Notes: generated by a model from the sequence alone, not told the origin. A stretch of 64,000 bases of DNA from Phascolarctos cinereus (GCF_002099425.1 NW_018343955.1:17402501-17466500), one strand, 5' to 3'; shown: positions 1 through 10,494, numbered from the stretch's first letter. A program made the numbers and translations.

Positions 1-424
1 GGAATGCCATCTTGTTGAAGATAGTATTTTACCTGGAACTTGAAGGCAGCCAGGGAGGGCAGGAGATGGAGATGAGGACAGAAAGCATTCCAGACATGGG
101 AGACAGCCAGTGAAAGTGTGTAGAGTCAAGAGAAGGAGTGTCACTGGAGCACAGAATACATGGAGGGAGGTGAGTAAGGTGTAATAACATTGAACAGGTA
201 GGAATGGGCCAGGTTATAAAGTGTTTTGAAGGACAAAGATTTTATGTTTGATCCTGGAGGTAATAGGGAGCCACAGGAGTTTATTGAATGGGGCAGTGAG
301 GTTGATATAATCAGACCTGTGCTTTAGGAATATCAATTTTATAGCCAAGTAGAGGACAGACTGGAGTGGAGAGAGACTTGTGGCAGAAAGAACAACCAGT
401 AGGCTATTGTATTAGTCTAATCAT

Positions 425-563
425 GGAAGCAGCTAGGTGGCAAAGTGGATAGAGCCTGGAGTCAGGAAGACCTGAGTTCTCCTCTGTCCTCAGACACTTA
501 CTAGCTGTGTGACTCTGGGCAAGTCACTTAACCCCATTGCCTCCAAAACAAACAAACAAAAAG
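425..563 (+). mobile_element. Short tRNA-derived SINE (WSINE1-like), inserted in L2
   Basis: It has the head gcagctaggtgg and the core ttactagctgtgtgactctgg, followed by cacttaaccccattgcc and a (caaa)n tail. It lacks the RTE tail found on MAR1-type copies. Flanking L2 sequence is duplicated imperfectly: tagtctaatcatgg at 413-426 and tagtctatgtgg at 567-578. It is about 140 bp and not coding. Confidence 0.85.
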
Positions 564-901
564 CTATAGTCTATGTGGTGATGAGGGCCTAAGCAAAGTT
601 GTGGCAGTATCAGAGGAAAAAGGGGGAGTATATACAAGAGATGTTATAAAGGTAAGATCAATAGAAGTTCGCAACTGATTGGATATGAAAAGTGAGAGGT
701 AGTCAGGACTTGAGGATGGGTGACTAGGAGAACAGTAATTCCCTCAACAATAATAGGAAAATTAGGAAAAGAGGAGTTTATGGAGGAAACGTAATGTGTT
801 TTTGCACATGTTGAGTTTAAGATGTCTGTGATATATCCAGTTAAAAATGTCAAATAGGTTGTTGGCGATATGAGACTGGAGGTCAAGAAAGAGGTCAGTC
901 T

Positions 902-980
902 TAAACCAGACACTTGATGTTTACTAGCTGTGTCACCCTGGGCAAGTCACTTAACCCCAATTGCCTCACCAAATAAAAAA
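902..980 (+). mobile_element. 5'-truncated WSINE1-like SINE in L2
   Basis: Only the 3' half is present (actagctgtgtcaccctggg, then cacttaaccccaattgcc and a short A-rich tail). The duplicated target aaagaggtcagtct (888-901) reappears as aaagaggtcaagtct from 981. This supports a separate insertion event from the SINE at 425-563 in the same L2. Confidence 0.8.
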
Positions 981-1127
981 AAAGAGGTCAAGTCTGGACA
1001 GTTAGACCTGAGAGTCATTGGCATAGGGATAACAATTGAATTCAGGGGAGCTAATGAGATTGCCAAGTGAAACACTATAGAGGGAGAAGAGAAGAGGGCA
1101 CAAGATAGAGCCTTAGGAGACTCCTAC

Positions 1128-1540
1128 TGTTTTGAGAACTAGGAGGTGCTAGGGATATAAAGGCAAAGATTTAGTAGTCCTTTTCTTCTAGAGGAGCTTT
1201 TTGTTGTTCAGTTGTGTCTGACTCCCCACGAACCCATTTGGTGTTTTTTTGACAAAGACCCTGGAGTGGTTTGCCATTTCCTTCTCCAACTCATTTTATA
1301 GTTGAGGAAAGTGAGGCAATCAAGGTTAAGTGACTTGCCCAGGATCACATAGCTGATAAGTGTCTGAGGCCAGATTTGAACTCAGAAAGAGGAGTCTTCT
1401 TGACTTCAGGTTGGGGGGCTCTATCCAATGAGCCACTTAGCTGCCCTTTCAAGGAACTTATGGTCTACCAGAAAACCATGACAGTGAGCCTTATGGTGAC
1501 ATAATCAGAACAGAATCATCTTTAGAAAAGAGTCTCTCAA
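1128..1540 (-). mobile_element. L2 LINE 3' end, antisense, interrupted
   Basis: The segment starts with the antisense L2 tail signature (ggtgctagggatataaaggcaaag) and continues after 1447 with sequence typical of the next L2 section. It abuts the more 5' L2 material at 1-1127 in the same orientation, so it is a second L2 copy. A MAR1 SINE splits it. Confidence 0.7.
1199..1446 (-). mobile_element. MAR1-type SINE (tRNA/CORE/RTE tail)
   Basis: It is a full-length antisense copy. The RTE-type tail comes first (ttgttgttcag, tctgactcc, ggtttgccatttccttctcc). The CORE/MIR segment follows (gaggaaagtgaggcaatcaagg, acttgcccaggatcaca). The tRNA-derived head is last (ctatccaatgagccacttagctgccc). The flanks tagaggagctt and tcaaggaactt look like a diverged TSD. 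Confidence 0.9.
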
Positions 1541-1550
1541 AAGTAGTCTC

Positions 1551-2041
1551 TAATCAGAAGCAAACACTTCTGAGGAGGGACAGGGTCAAAAGAAAGAATA
1601 GAATAAATGGGAGGGCAGGATAGGATTAAGGGAAGTAGAGTTAGTTTTTCACAACATGACTACTATGGAAGTGTTTTGCACATGTGTAACCTATATTGAG
1701 TTGCTTGCCTTTTCAAGGAGGGTGGGTGGGGAGGGAGGAAGGGAGAAAATTTGGAACCCAAAGTTTTAAAACCACATGTTTAAAAAAATGTTTTCACATG
1801 CAACTGGGAAACAAGAAATACAGGAAATGGGATACAGAAATCTGTCCTGCCCAACAAGAAAGTAGAAGGAGAAGGGGATAAAAGAAGGGGGGGTAAAGAT
1901 AGAAGGGAGGGCAGATTAGGGGAAGGGGTATACAGAATATGTGCCATCTTGGGGTGGGGGGAGGGGCGAGATAAAAATTTGAAACTCAAAATCTTGTGGA
2001 AGTAAATATTGAAAACTAAAAATAAATAAATTTTTAAAAAG
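1551..2041 (+). mobile_element. L1 LINE, 5'-truncated 3' UTR and tail
   Basis: This is only the 3' end of a marsupial-type L1: ttcacaacatgactactatgg, the G/A-rich 3' UTR blocks, ccatcttggggtggggg, and a terminal A/T-rich tail. A 9-bp target duplication, agtagtctc, lies at 1542-1550 and 2042-2050. No ORF2 sequence remains. A second copy of the same 3' UTR lies at 5183-5635 in the same orientation. Confidence 0.85.
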
Positions 2042-2050
2042 AGTAGTCTC

Positions 2051-2520
2051 ATCATTACCAAATGAAAAAGCAAAGCCATAGATGCAGCTGTAAAACTTCT
2101 CAACCCCTGCAATGATAGCAAAAATGTCTACTTGTCACTCAAGTGTAGCCCATTGCATACAGAAGGCACCAGTCATGAGGAAGAAGCAGCTGATGTCTTA
2201 GTACTACTGGATATTGTGAGATCAAACAAAAACTAATCCAGAGAAGTTTATGTTCATCATAAAACATTACATAAGATATAAAGTCAATCATTGGCAGCGT
2301 TCTGGAAAATATCCTCTTACTGACAAGTCCAGCTCCAGAACCAGAGAACACTCTCACAATCTGGTGAAAAAGTGACTGAGAAAGAACTACCTGTTACGGG
2401 AAGGAAAGTGTGATAGAAACTAAGTATCTTCAAAAAGGCTTGGTGTGCTTATTTTTTTTAATTTAGTGCAACATGGACTTCCTGGATTCTAATCTCAGCA
2501 GCATTAATTCAATAGAAATA
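2051..2520. other. Stretch without recognised repeat or gene
   Basis: About 470 bp of apparently single-copy AT-rich DNA between an L1 tail and a trinucleotide tract. I see no splice-flanked open frame, repeat signature or RNA gene. The short open frames present have no recognisable protein features. Confidence 0.5.
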
Positions 2521-2523
2521 ACG

Positions 2524-2757
2524 TAGTGGTGATGTTGATGGTGAAGGTGGTGGTGACGGTGGTGGTGGTATGGTAGTAATGGTAGCAGTAGTAATGGTAG
2601 TAGTGGTGGTGGTGGTGGTGGTGGTGGTAGCAGCAGCAGCAACAACAGCAGCAAAAATAGCAGCAGCAGTATCACCAGTAACAGCGGTAGTGAGAGTGAT
2701 GGTGAGAGAAGGAGGAACAGGAGTAAGAGTAGGAGCAGTAGTGGCAGTTAGTCTGTA
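2524..2757. repeat. Degenerate trinucleotide tract (GGT/GAT/AGC)n
   Basis: About 230 bp of imperfect triplets: GGT and GAT units grade into AGC/AAC and then GAG/AGT units. The purest part is (ggt)n near 2599-2629. Open frames here would encode runs of valine, alanine or leucine and are products of the triplet periodicity. Confidence 0.9.
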
Positions 2758-2824
2758 TTAAACTCCTAACTCTGGGGCCACCTCACTACTCCCTGTCCCC
2801 ATCTCACTCTCTGTCTCACTTAAG

Positions 2825-3072
2825 AAGGCAATGAGGTTGCTCAGCAGAGAGAGCACTGAACCTTGAATCAGGAAGACCTAAGTTCAAATTTTGCCTCTAA
2901 CTGTACTAGTTTGTATGACACTTGACAAGCCCTTTAAACCCCTGTATGCCTCAGTTTCCTCACTTATAAAATGAAGATGAGATTACTTTCCTCATCAATT
3001 GGAAGGATCAAATGAGATATTTGATAAGTGCTTTGCAAATCTTACAATGCTGTATATAGACTAGCTGTTATT
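2825..3072 (+). mobile_element. THER1/MIR-type CORE-SINE
   Basis: It has a tRNA-derived head (gagcactgaaccttgaatcagg), the MIR core (cctcagtttcctcacttata) and an L2-like 3' end (gataagtgctttgcaaatcttac). It is diverged by many substitutions, as expected of an old copy. Confidence 0.85.
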
Positions 3073-3822
3073 TTCATTGGTGACATCATCCACTCTTATG
3101 GCTTTAATTATTATCTCTATGCAAATTACTTTCAGATCTATATATACAGTCCTAGACTCTCTCCTAAGATCCAGTCCCCATCACAAAATACCTATCAGAC
3201 ATTTATTTCAAACTGGATTTCCAGCAGGCATCTCAAACTCAACATGTCCAAAACAGAACTCATCATCTTTTCTTCAAAATCCACCCATTTTGTAAATTTC
3301 TCTGCTGCTGTCAAGGACGTCAATGCTCTTCCAGTAACTCAGTTTAGAACCTCAGTGTCATACTTAGATTCTCACTCTCTTATCCCCCATATCCAGTTTT
3401 ACCAAGTTGTGTTGACACTACCTCAGCAACCATCTCTTGCATACATCCCCTTCACCCCTCCTGCAGGACCACCTCTCAAGTTCAGGCCCTCATCAGCTCT
3501 CACCTAGGCTATTGCAATAGTCTCCTCTCTCTGGTGAATCCTCCAAACATCCTCCAGGTCTAGCTGCATTACTCTCCTGCCCCATTAGCTCTAGAATAAA
3601 TACAAAGTCCTCTGTTTTGGCTTTTAAAGTCCTCCACAACTTTTTCAGGATTACTTTATATTCATGTACTCTTCAGTCCAGCTCAACTGACTTTGTTGCT
3701 ATTTCTGACTCATGATGTTTCTCTTCTCATGACACTGCTCATCTTTGCACAGACTGTCCCCTATGCCTGAAACGGGCTTCTCCCTTCCCTCACAACCTCC
3801 ACCTCCATCTCTTAGAATCCCT
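3073..3822 (+). mobile_element. L2 LINE, ORF C-terminus and 3' region
   Basis: The sense frame across 3070-3420 reads as a decayed L2 reverse transcriptase C-terminal part: SYGFNYYLYANYFQIYIYS, then RHLKLNMSKTELIIFSS. The aspartates of the usual YADD box are replaced in the segment LYANYF, so the copy is dead. Downstream are the L2 phrases ggctattgcaatagtctcct and ctgtcccctatgcctg. Confidence 0.85.
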
Positions 3823-3955
3823 CCTTTGTTGTTGTTCAGTCATTTCAGTTTTGTTACACACATATATGGGCATGTATATGTATATGTGTGTGTATATGTA
3901 TATGTATGTATGTATATATGTGTATTATGTGTGCACATGTGTGTACATATATAGA
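3823..3955. repeat. RTE-SINE tail remnant plus (TATG/TGTA)n microsatellite
   Basis: A 25-bp piece, ttgttgttgttcagtcatttc, looks like the antisense tail of a MAR1-type SINE. It is followed at once by about 100 bp of GTAT/GTGT repeats. The microsatellite may have grown from the SINE tail. Confidence 0.7.
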
Positions 3956-4029
3956 GAATAAATATAAGGTGAAAAATACAAATGTAGTCAAAGTAGTTAG
4001 TAATAATAATAATGAGTAGTTAATAATAA

Positions 4030-4238
4030 TTGTTGTTTAGTCATTTCTGACTCTTCATGACTCCTTTTGGGGTTTTGAGTGGTTTGCCATTTCCTTTTCC
4101 AGCTAATTTTACTGTTGAGGAAACTGAGGCAAACAGGGTGAAGTGACTTGTCCAGCTTCACACAGCTAGTAAGTGTCCCAGGCCAGACTTGAACTCCTGA
4201 GTACCGCACTCTATCCAATGCACCACCTAGATACCCAC
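4030..4238 (-). mobile_element. MAR1-type SINE
   Basis: An antisense copy with RTE tail (ttgttgtttagtcatttctg, gagtggtttgccatttcctt), CORE (gaggaaactgaggcaaacagg) and head (ctatccaatgcaccacctag). A (TAA)n run at 4001-4029 lies at its A-rich end. Confidence 0.9.
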
Positions 4239-4512
4239 TAGACAAGAGTTTACATTTATATAGCATTTACACTGTTCCACAGTGCCAGGTACTGCACTGT
4301 ACTTTATGATTACTACCTCATTTGATCCTCACAACAGCCCTGGGAGGGAGGTGCTATTACCATCTCCATTTTACAAATGAGGGAACTGAAGCAAACAGAA
4401 ATTAACTGGCTTGCCCAGGATCACACAGCCAGTAAGTGTCTGAGGCTGGATTTGAACTCAGCTTTTCCTGGCTCCAGGTTTAGCATTATATGCACTGAGT
4501 CAGCTACATGTT
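4239..4512 (-). mobile_element. THER1/MIR-type CORE-SINE
   Basis: A nearly full-length antisense copy: the L2-like end (tttacatttatatagcatttac) comes first, followed by the middle part (tcctcacaacagccctgggag) and the core (cttgcccaggatcacacagcc). It directly abuts the MAR1 copy at 4030-4238. Confidence 0.88.
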
Positions 4513-4519
4513 CTCATTA

Positions 4520-5045
4520 AATATACAGTAATTAGGGAGGGAAGACACTAGCATATCAGGTGTTCAGGAAAGGTTTCATGCAGAAGATGGAGCTTGAGCT
4601 GTCACTTAAAGGAAGAGAGAGCCTCTGTGAGGCAGATGCAAACAGGGAATGCATTCTAGGCATGGAGGACAACCAGTGCAAAGGGATGGAGACAAGTGAT
4701 GGAGTGGTGTGTGTGTGAACAACAGGGAAGCCAGTTGGGCTGCATCACTGAGTGTAGGAGAGGGAGTCAGGTCTAATGAGGCTAGAACAAGAGGCTGAGG
4801 CCAGGTAATGAAGGGCTTCAAAAGCTAAACAGAGGAATTTGTATTTTATCCTAGAAGCAATAGGAAGCCACTGGAGTTGATTAAAGCAGTAGCATCGCAT
4901 GGCCAGATCTGTGCTTGCCCAAGAAGAATTGCCTTAGCTGTGGTGTGTAGGATGAACAAGGAGAGACCTGAGGCAGAGAGATCAATGAGGAAGCTGCTGC
5001 AATAATCTGGGGGAGAGGTGACGCAGGCCTGGGCTCAGAGGCCAA
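4520..5045 (-). mobile_element. L2 LINE 3' half, antisense
   Basis: It contains the antisense L2 phrases aggaaaggtttcatgcagaag, gcattctaggcatggagga, gaagggcttcaaaagctaaac and gaagccactggagttgat. No intact frame remains. Confidence 0.85.
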
Positions 5046-5149
5046 TCTCAGTGTTCTTTCCATCATTCTCTTACTACCTCTGTTTGAAAACCTAGGTTCT
5101 TCTCCTAGCTGGATCACTAACTATATAACCTCAAGCAAGTCACTTCAGA

Positions 5150-5760
5150 GGATTTCAAGATCATAGACTTAGAATTGTAATGTGGGGGGCGGGATAGGAT
5201 GAAGGAAAGTATACTTAGTTTTTCACAACATGACTACTATGGAAGTGTTTTGCATAACTATACATGTATAACCTGTATTAAGTTGCTTGTCTTCTCAAGG
5301 AGGTTGGATAGGGAGGGAGGAAGGGAGAAAATTTAGAACCCAAAGTTTTAAAAACAAATGTTAAAAAAAATTGTTTTCACACGCAACTGGGAAATAAGAT
5401 ATACAGGAAATGGGGTATAGAAATCTATCCTGCCCTACAGGAAAATTGAAGGGGAAAGGGATAAGAGAAGCAGGGGAGAGATAAAAGGGAGGGCAGATTA
5501 GGAGAAGGGGTATTCAGAATGCATGCTATCTTGGGGTGGGGGGAGGGATGAGATGGGGAGAAAATTTGGAACTCAAATCTTGAGGAAGTGAATCTTGAAA
5601 ACTAAAAATTAATTAATTTAGGTATATAAAAAAAGGAATTGTAATGGATTCTTAGGGCTCCCAAATTCCTTGTTTGCACATGAAGACACTGAGGTGCAGA
5701 GAGTCAAACTGACTTACCCACAGTCACGTAGCCAGAGAAAGGCAGCACCAAGGTCAAGTA
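5150..5760 (-). mobile_element. MIR3/L3-tail fragment split by an L1 insertion
   Basis: The left piece (aagatcatagacttagaattg) and right piece (gaagacactgaggtgcagag, then acttacccacagtcacgtagc) join into one antisense MIR3- or L3-tail-like segment. It is interrupted by the L1 tail at 5183-5635, whose TSD lies inside it. The older repeat therefore predates that L1. Confidence 0.7.
5183..5635 (+). mobile_element. L1 LINE, 5'-truncated 3' UTR and tail
   Basis: It has the same 3' UTR type as the copy at 1551-2041 (ttcacaacatgactactatgg, ccatc/ctatcttggggtgg). It ends in an A/T-rich tail. An 11-bp target duplication, gaattgtaatg, lies at 5172-5182 and 5636-5646. It has no coding part. Confidence 0.88.
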
Positions 5761-5944
5761 CTCTAAGAATAGACCCAGAATCCCCTCCAGATGAAGCACT
5801 GTCTCTCACCTCTCTGGACCCCAGCTTCTTCATCTTTGAAAGGAGAGACTCAGACTTGGTGATCAAAGGTGTAATGTTTAAGTCATTAGACGTAGCATAG
5901 CTCACCAAATGAAAAAGCCCACCCAAGATCTGTGACATATGCTG
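5761..5944. other. Short stretch without recognised repeat
   Basis: About 180 bp between two SINE-like segments. A piece near 5810-5850 (cttcttcatctttgaaag) weakly resembles a MIR core in the other orientation. I see nothing else here. Confidence 0.4.
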
Positions 5945-6192
5945 ATGGGAAGCATTTATAATAACAATATAATAACAGTGGCTAGCATTTATATATGTTA
6001 TCTCATCTGATCCTCACTACAACCCTGACAGGGTGGTAAGTACTATTATGATCTCTATTTTACAGATGAGGAAACTGAGGCAAACAGCACTTAAGTGAGT
6101 TGCTGAGGGTCACACAGTTAATTAGTGTCTGAGGCCAGATTTAAACTCAGGTCTTTCTGACTACAGGTATAACACTTAATCCGCTCACTGCC
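5945..6192 (-). mobile_element. THER1/MIR-type CORE-SINE
   Basis: Antisense order: gtggctagcatttatata, then tgatcctcactacaaccctg, tacagatgaggaaactgagg, and gtctgaggccagatttaaac. It is close to full length. Confidence 0.88.
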
Positions 6193-6195
6193 TGC

Positions 6196-6784
6196 TCCAT
6201 CCAGGAGAAAGAAATGCCAAATTGATTACCTCCAGTACTGGGAGGGGAAGGTGATGTTTTCTATTACTGTGTGGAAGTTCTCAGAGTTCCAAAGTGGACA
6301 TGAGGCTGTGAGGTCTCCTCTTTGTAGTTACATACCCTTCTACATAGGAAGATTTAAGCTGAGATTGGCTTCTATGTGTCTGGGCTTAAACTTCACAGAA
6401 AGTCCCTCATGATAATGTTCAAAGTATCCACGGTTAAAATGTGTCTCTATAGTACCAGACACATAGCAGGAGCTTAACAAATGCATGTTGGTGACGGACT
6501 GGTTGTGTTACTGGTCCACTGACCACTTACTTTGGGTGGACTTGGACAAAGATGGAATTTCTGGGCTACATTTTTGTCAGCACAGCATTGAATCAAATCT
6601 AGGCAAGATTTTAAAAACCACAACTTATCTTAAATACCAATAGGGATACAAAACAATTTAGAGAGTTTAGTTTATGGTCACACAGTTAGCTATATGTGGC
6701 TTAGATTTGTCCACTCCCCAAAGCCCTGTTTATACTCTGTAAATTAGGTGCTATGTTTCCAGGGTATAATTATAGGGTGACACC
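6196..6784. other. Mostly unique DNA with a short L2-tail piece
   Basis: Apparently single-copy DNA. The only repeat hint is 6440-6500 (accagacacatagcaggagc, then ttaacaaatgcatg), which resembles an L2 3' tail. No exon-like frame was seen. Confidence 0.5.
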
Positions 6785-7391
6785 AGAACAAGGTATTTGG
6801 GTCAGCCTTCACAGAAGCTTAGAGTTGGAAGGAAAATCAAGGTCTTTACTCCAACTCATATCTTAGCGGAAAATCCACCTACGACATCCCTTAAAAGAGT
6901 CTCACCAGCCTTCCTTTGATGTCTTCTAGTGGGGATCAACCCACTGGTTCCCAAGGCAGCCCATTTCACCCTGGGCTAGATCTAATTTTTAAGGTATGGG
7001 TTTTTTTTCTCACACTGAGATCCAATCTATCTGTCTTCAATTTCCACCTGCTGCTCCCAGTTCTAGCACTTGGAGTAGCACTAGACAACAAGTCTTTGCT
7101 TTTAGTAGTTCTTCAAAGACTTGAAGACATAAATCAGTGTCTCATCTAAATCTATTCTTCAACAGGCTAAACATTACGAATCCCTTCAAGTGATCCTCAT
7201 ATGGCACGGTCTAGGCCTTTATCACCCTGGTCACTGTCCTTTGGGCATGCTACAGCTTATCCATTTCCTTCTTAAATTATAGTGCATAGAACATAATAGT
7301 TGGAGTTCTCATTAGGACAAAGTATAGCAGGACTATTACTTGCCTCTTTTGAATATTGAGTTTCTGTTGAAAGCAGCCTAAGACTACATTA

Positions 7392-7630
7392 TTGGTGGTT
7401 AGTTGGCACAGTGGATAGAGTGAAAGGCCTGGAGTCAGGAAGACTCTTCTTCCTGAGTTCAAATCTGGCTTCACAAGTTGTGTGACCCTGGGCAAGTCAC
7501 TTAACCCTGTTTGCCTCAGTTTTCTCACCTGTAAAATGAGCTGGAGAAGGAAATAGCAAACCACTCCAGTGTCTCTGCCAAGAAAACCCCAAATGGGGTC
7601 GTGAAGAATCAGACACAGAACAACAACAAG
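7392..7630 (+). mobile_element. MAR1-type SINE inside L3
   Basis: A full-length sense copy: head (ggcacagtggatagagtg), core (tgtgaccctgggcaagtcac), RTE tail (gagctggagaaggaaatagc, aaccccaaatggggtcg), ending in caacaacaag. The flanks aagactacatta (7380-7391) and aagaccatgtta form an imperfect TSD. Confidence 0.92.
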
Positions 7631-8240
7631 AAGACCATGTTAGTTTTTGTGCCAGCCATGTTACCAGAGTGACTTATGTTAGCCTTACTTTCTATTAAAT
7701 CCCCGTTCACAAGAACTCTTAGCCAGCCATACTATCCCTCCATAGTGTAGTTGTGAAGTTTTGAAAACACTTTCATGACTTTATATTTGTCCCTATTGAA
7801 TTTAATCTTATCAGATTCAACTCATCATTTTTGGTTAAGATATTTTTGGATGCTTATCATATCACACAATGTGCTGGTTATGTGTCCCAGCTTCATGTTA
7901 TTGGCATATTTCATAAGTAAATCTCCTATAGCTTCATCAATAAAATTGTTGAACAATATAAGGCTTAGGCCAAATTCCTTGAATACCCCACTAATGACCT
8001 CCCTCCAAGTTGGCACCAATCCACTAATGGCTGATAGATTCTAGAGTTCAATCTGCTCTGAATCAACCTAACTCTGCCCCTGCCATTACCTCTCCATTTT
8101 GTCCAAAAGGAGAAGTTGAGAGACTTCATCAAACATTTGCTGAAATCCATGTATTTCTAGGTTTATTTCTATGGCATTTCCCTGACTAAGCAGTCTAGTA
8201 ACCTTGCTTAAAAAAAAATCTGATAAAGCTTGTTCTTGAT

Positions 8241-8662
8241 TTTCCCTCCAGGCTTCACTCCTTTGGATTTCTCAGTCATGCCCCCACAATCCTCCACAAA
8301 ATGAAAGATCACATTAGCCTTGGTACTCATACCTCATCAGGACTCTGTGCCCCTGAGGGCCCCTCTGGTTAGAAGGTAGAGGAGGCGAGTTCTTCCCACA
8401 GCCTCTAGTTAAGGAGGGTGGCCATACTAGCCATCTTTTTATTTTCCACCTGGCTTTGGTCCTTTGGACTTCTCAGGCCCAGGAAATAGGTACTTTCCCT
8501 CTCCATTTCCTTTTCAGCTTCCTTTTATGTGCTGCCTTCATTATGTTAGAGTGTGAGCTCTTTGAGGGCAAGGACTTTTTTTTATTTGTATTCCTAATGC
8601 CTTAGCCCAGTGCCTGGCATGTAGTAGTGCTACTTAATTAATGTTTATTGATTGATTGACAA
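8241..8662 (+). mobile_element. Unnamed insert with L2-like 3' tail inside L3
   Basis: This ~420-bp block interrupts the L3 between two adjacent L3 segments. Its 3' end is L2-like (gagctctttgagggcaagg, gtgcctggcatgtagtag) and finishes in an (attg)n run. It contains two ~38-bp direct repeats (8239-8277 and 8441-8479) sharing cctttgga and ttctcag, about 203 bp apart. It may be an L2 3' UTR variant or an L2-mobilised SINE; I do not recognise the name. Confidence 0.6.
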
Positions 8663-8924
8663 AATGACTTCTGGTGATCATTTCTTCCTTTTGCGAAGTT
8701 TTTTGAATGCTCACAAATCATCTCTTTAATAATATAGTCTAGAATTTTTTTCCAGGAATCAAACTCACTGACCTATAGTTTTCAGACTCTATCCTCTTCC
8801 TTAAAAAAAAAAAAAAGAAAACTGGGGCATTAGTTGTCCCTCTCCAGTCCTGAGGATCTCTCCCCATTCTCCAAGTTTCAATGATCAGTGACAGAGATTC
8901 AGTAATCATATACATCAGGAGACC

Positions 8925-9281
8925 TGTATCGTCTCAATAGGATGTCTGAACAGATACAGCTAAGTTAACTGGGATTGAGACACAGCCCAGGGCAAAGCCA
9001 AAGAACCTTTGAAAGACAGCTACCTATGTGATATGATTCAAGAATGGCTAAGCATGGTCCCGATCCCAACAATTTCTTCCTACTACCTAAAATTATACTA
9101 TTTGTCACATGTCGGGGTCTAAATGACATTTTTTACATTTTGGAAGTTCTATATCAAAATAGAAATGATCCTGGAAAAGGTAACATCCTAAGCCTTATTA
9201 AGGATGGGTTGACAGCTAGCTAAAGAACCAAAAACTCTGCAAGGATGGGAGACAACATAGATGTCATGTGGGTAGGATGGA

Positions 9282-9344
<63 letters not shown>

Positions 9345-10030
9345 TATCTGGAAAATGGTTTTCATCACTTTTTTTTTAATCAGAACTCTTTAAACTCTTT
9401 CCTGACCGTAAATTCCCTATGTCCCTGATTCAACAGAAAGAATCTAAAGTTCCTCTTTCAATACCAACATCTACTGATATACACACTAAAGATTAACCCC
9501 AAAACAATGCATATGCTGGGGAAGAAACTGCTGATTTTTAAGGACCTTTCCCTAAGCCCAAGGAATGTTAGTTACAATCCAGTCACAGAAGATGAACACC
9601 AAGCCTGTTCTCTAATTGATTCTCTTATTGAAATGTATATTAGAGACAGATGACGAGATTACACTACAACTACAGACAGACAAGTCAGATATTACTTAGG
9701 CAAGAGGAGATCTGGGGAAATTCCAGGGTCTCTTGACTTATGGTTAGTACTAGTTTATGAATCCTAAGAATCTCAGGCAATGGTTTAGATGGGGATTCCA
9801 CCAAGAACAGAGAATTGCAATAGTTCTGGAAGAGATGGAAAGTTTCAGTTTAAGAAAGGAAGACAGCTGAATCTGTCATTTCTCCTGTGGGTACAAATTG
9901 AATTCAGAGGATAAAGCCACTTAAGAGAACCAAATGCCCAGGCTTCTCTTAGCATAGATTTGAGACACCATGAGAAATACTTTTTGGTTATAGCCAATTA
10001 CTACTTTTGTTGTCTTGGAATTTATAGCTC
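8925..10030. other. Unique DNA with a (GA)n microsatellite
   Basis: About 1.1 kb of apparently single-copy DNA. The only repeat is (GA)n at about 9281-9342 (~60 bp, nearly pure). No coding signal or RNA gene was recognised. Confidence 0.55.
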
Positions 10031-10034
10031 CCTT

Positions 10035-10219
10035 CTACAGAAAGACTGCATAGCTCAAAAGGAAGAACTCTGACTTGAGTCAGAGAATATGGTTTGAATC
10101 ATACTTTTGACCCTTACTACCTGTGTGACCATAAAGAAATCAATAAAGTTCCCTGCACTTCAGTTTCCTCATACGTAAAATGAGGGGACTGGTTAGGTGG
10201 GCTCTACTGTCCCTCCTAA
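10035..10219 (+). mobile_element. MIR-type SINE, diverged
   Basis: Core in sense: ttactacctgtgtgacc, then cacttcagtttcctcatacg, ending gtccctcctaattctagct. It was later hit by the MAR1 SINE at 10228-10494. Confidence 0.75.
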
Positions 10220-10227
10220 TTCTAGCT

Positions 10228-10494
10228 TTTGTTGTTGTTCACTCACTTTCAGTTATATCCAATTCTTCATGACCCGATTTGGGGTTTTCTTGGTAAAGAT
10301 ACTGGAATGGTATGCCATTTCCTTCCCTGGTTCATTTTACAGATGAGGAAAGTGAGGCAAACAGGGTGAAGTGACTTGCCCAAGGTCATGTAGCTAGTAA
10401 GTATCTGAGACCAAATTTGAACTCATGAAGATGAATCTTCCTGACCCCAAGACCAGCACTCTATCCACTGCACCACCTAGCTGCCCTGATTAAG
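10228..10494 (-). mobile_element. MAR1-type SINE with TSD
   Basis: An antisense full-length copy from ttgttgttgttcac to ccacctagctgccct. The target duplication ttctagct lies at 10220-10227 and 10495-10502. Confidence 0.9.

Larger units (their letters stand above)
1..1127 (-). mobile_element. L2 LINE, 3' half, antisense
   Basis: Read on the minus strand this is the C-terminal part of an L2 (CR1/L2 superfamily) reverse-transcriptase ORF and its 3' region. Minus-strand frames over 644-913 give L2-like residues such as INSSFPNFPIIVEGITVLL. The plus strand carries the usual antisense phrases (tttgatcctggagg, agggagccac, gactggagtggagagagactt). The copy is split by SINEs at 425-563 and 902-980. 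Both insertions are flanked by duplicated L2 sequence, so the L2 is older. It is decayed, with no intact ORF, and the window edge cuts it on the left. Confidence 0.85.
6785..8920 (-). mobile_element. L3 (CR1-clade) LINE, antisense, twice interrupted
   Basis: Three blocks (6785-7391, 7631-8240, 8663-8920) follow the antisense order of an L3/CR1 element without overlap. Signatures are aaggcagcccatttcacc and caggctaaacattacg in the 3' UTR, cctattgaatttaatcttatc and gacctccctccaagttggc in the ORF region, and tctagaatttttttccagg further 5' in the element. It is interrupted by a MAR1 SINE and by a ~420-bp insert. The copy is heavily decayed and among the oldest elements in the window. Confidence 0.8.

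Noticed and set aside
425-563. tRNA-like start of SINEs here and elsewhere, considered as tRNA genes
   Set aside because: The heads are parts of multi-copy SINEs with CORE and LINE-type tails; none folds into a complete tRNA with an anticodon loop by eye.
2463-2761. Poly-Val, poly-Ala and poly-Leu frames
   Set aside because: They are triplet-repeat artefacts on both strands.
3028-3507. 159-codon open frame
   Set aside because: It begins in a SINE and continues as decayed L2 reverse transcriptase.
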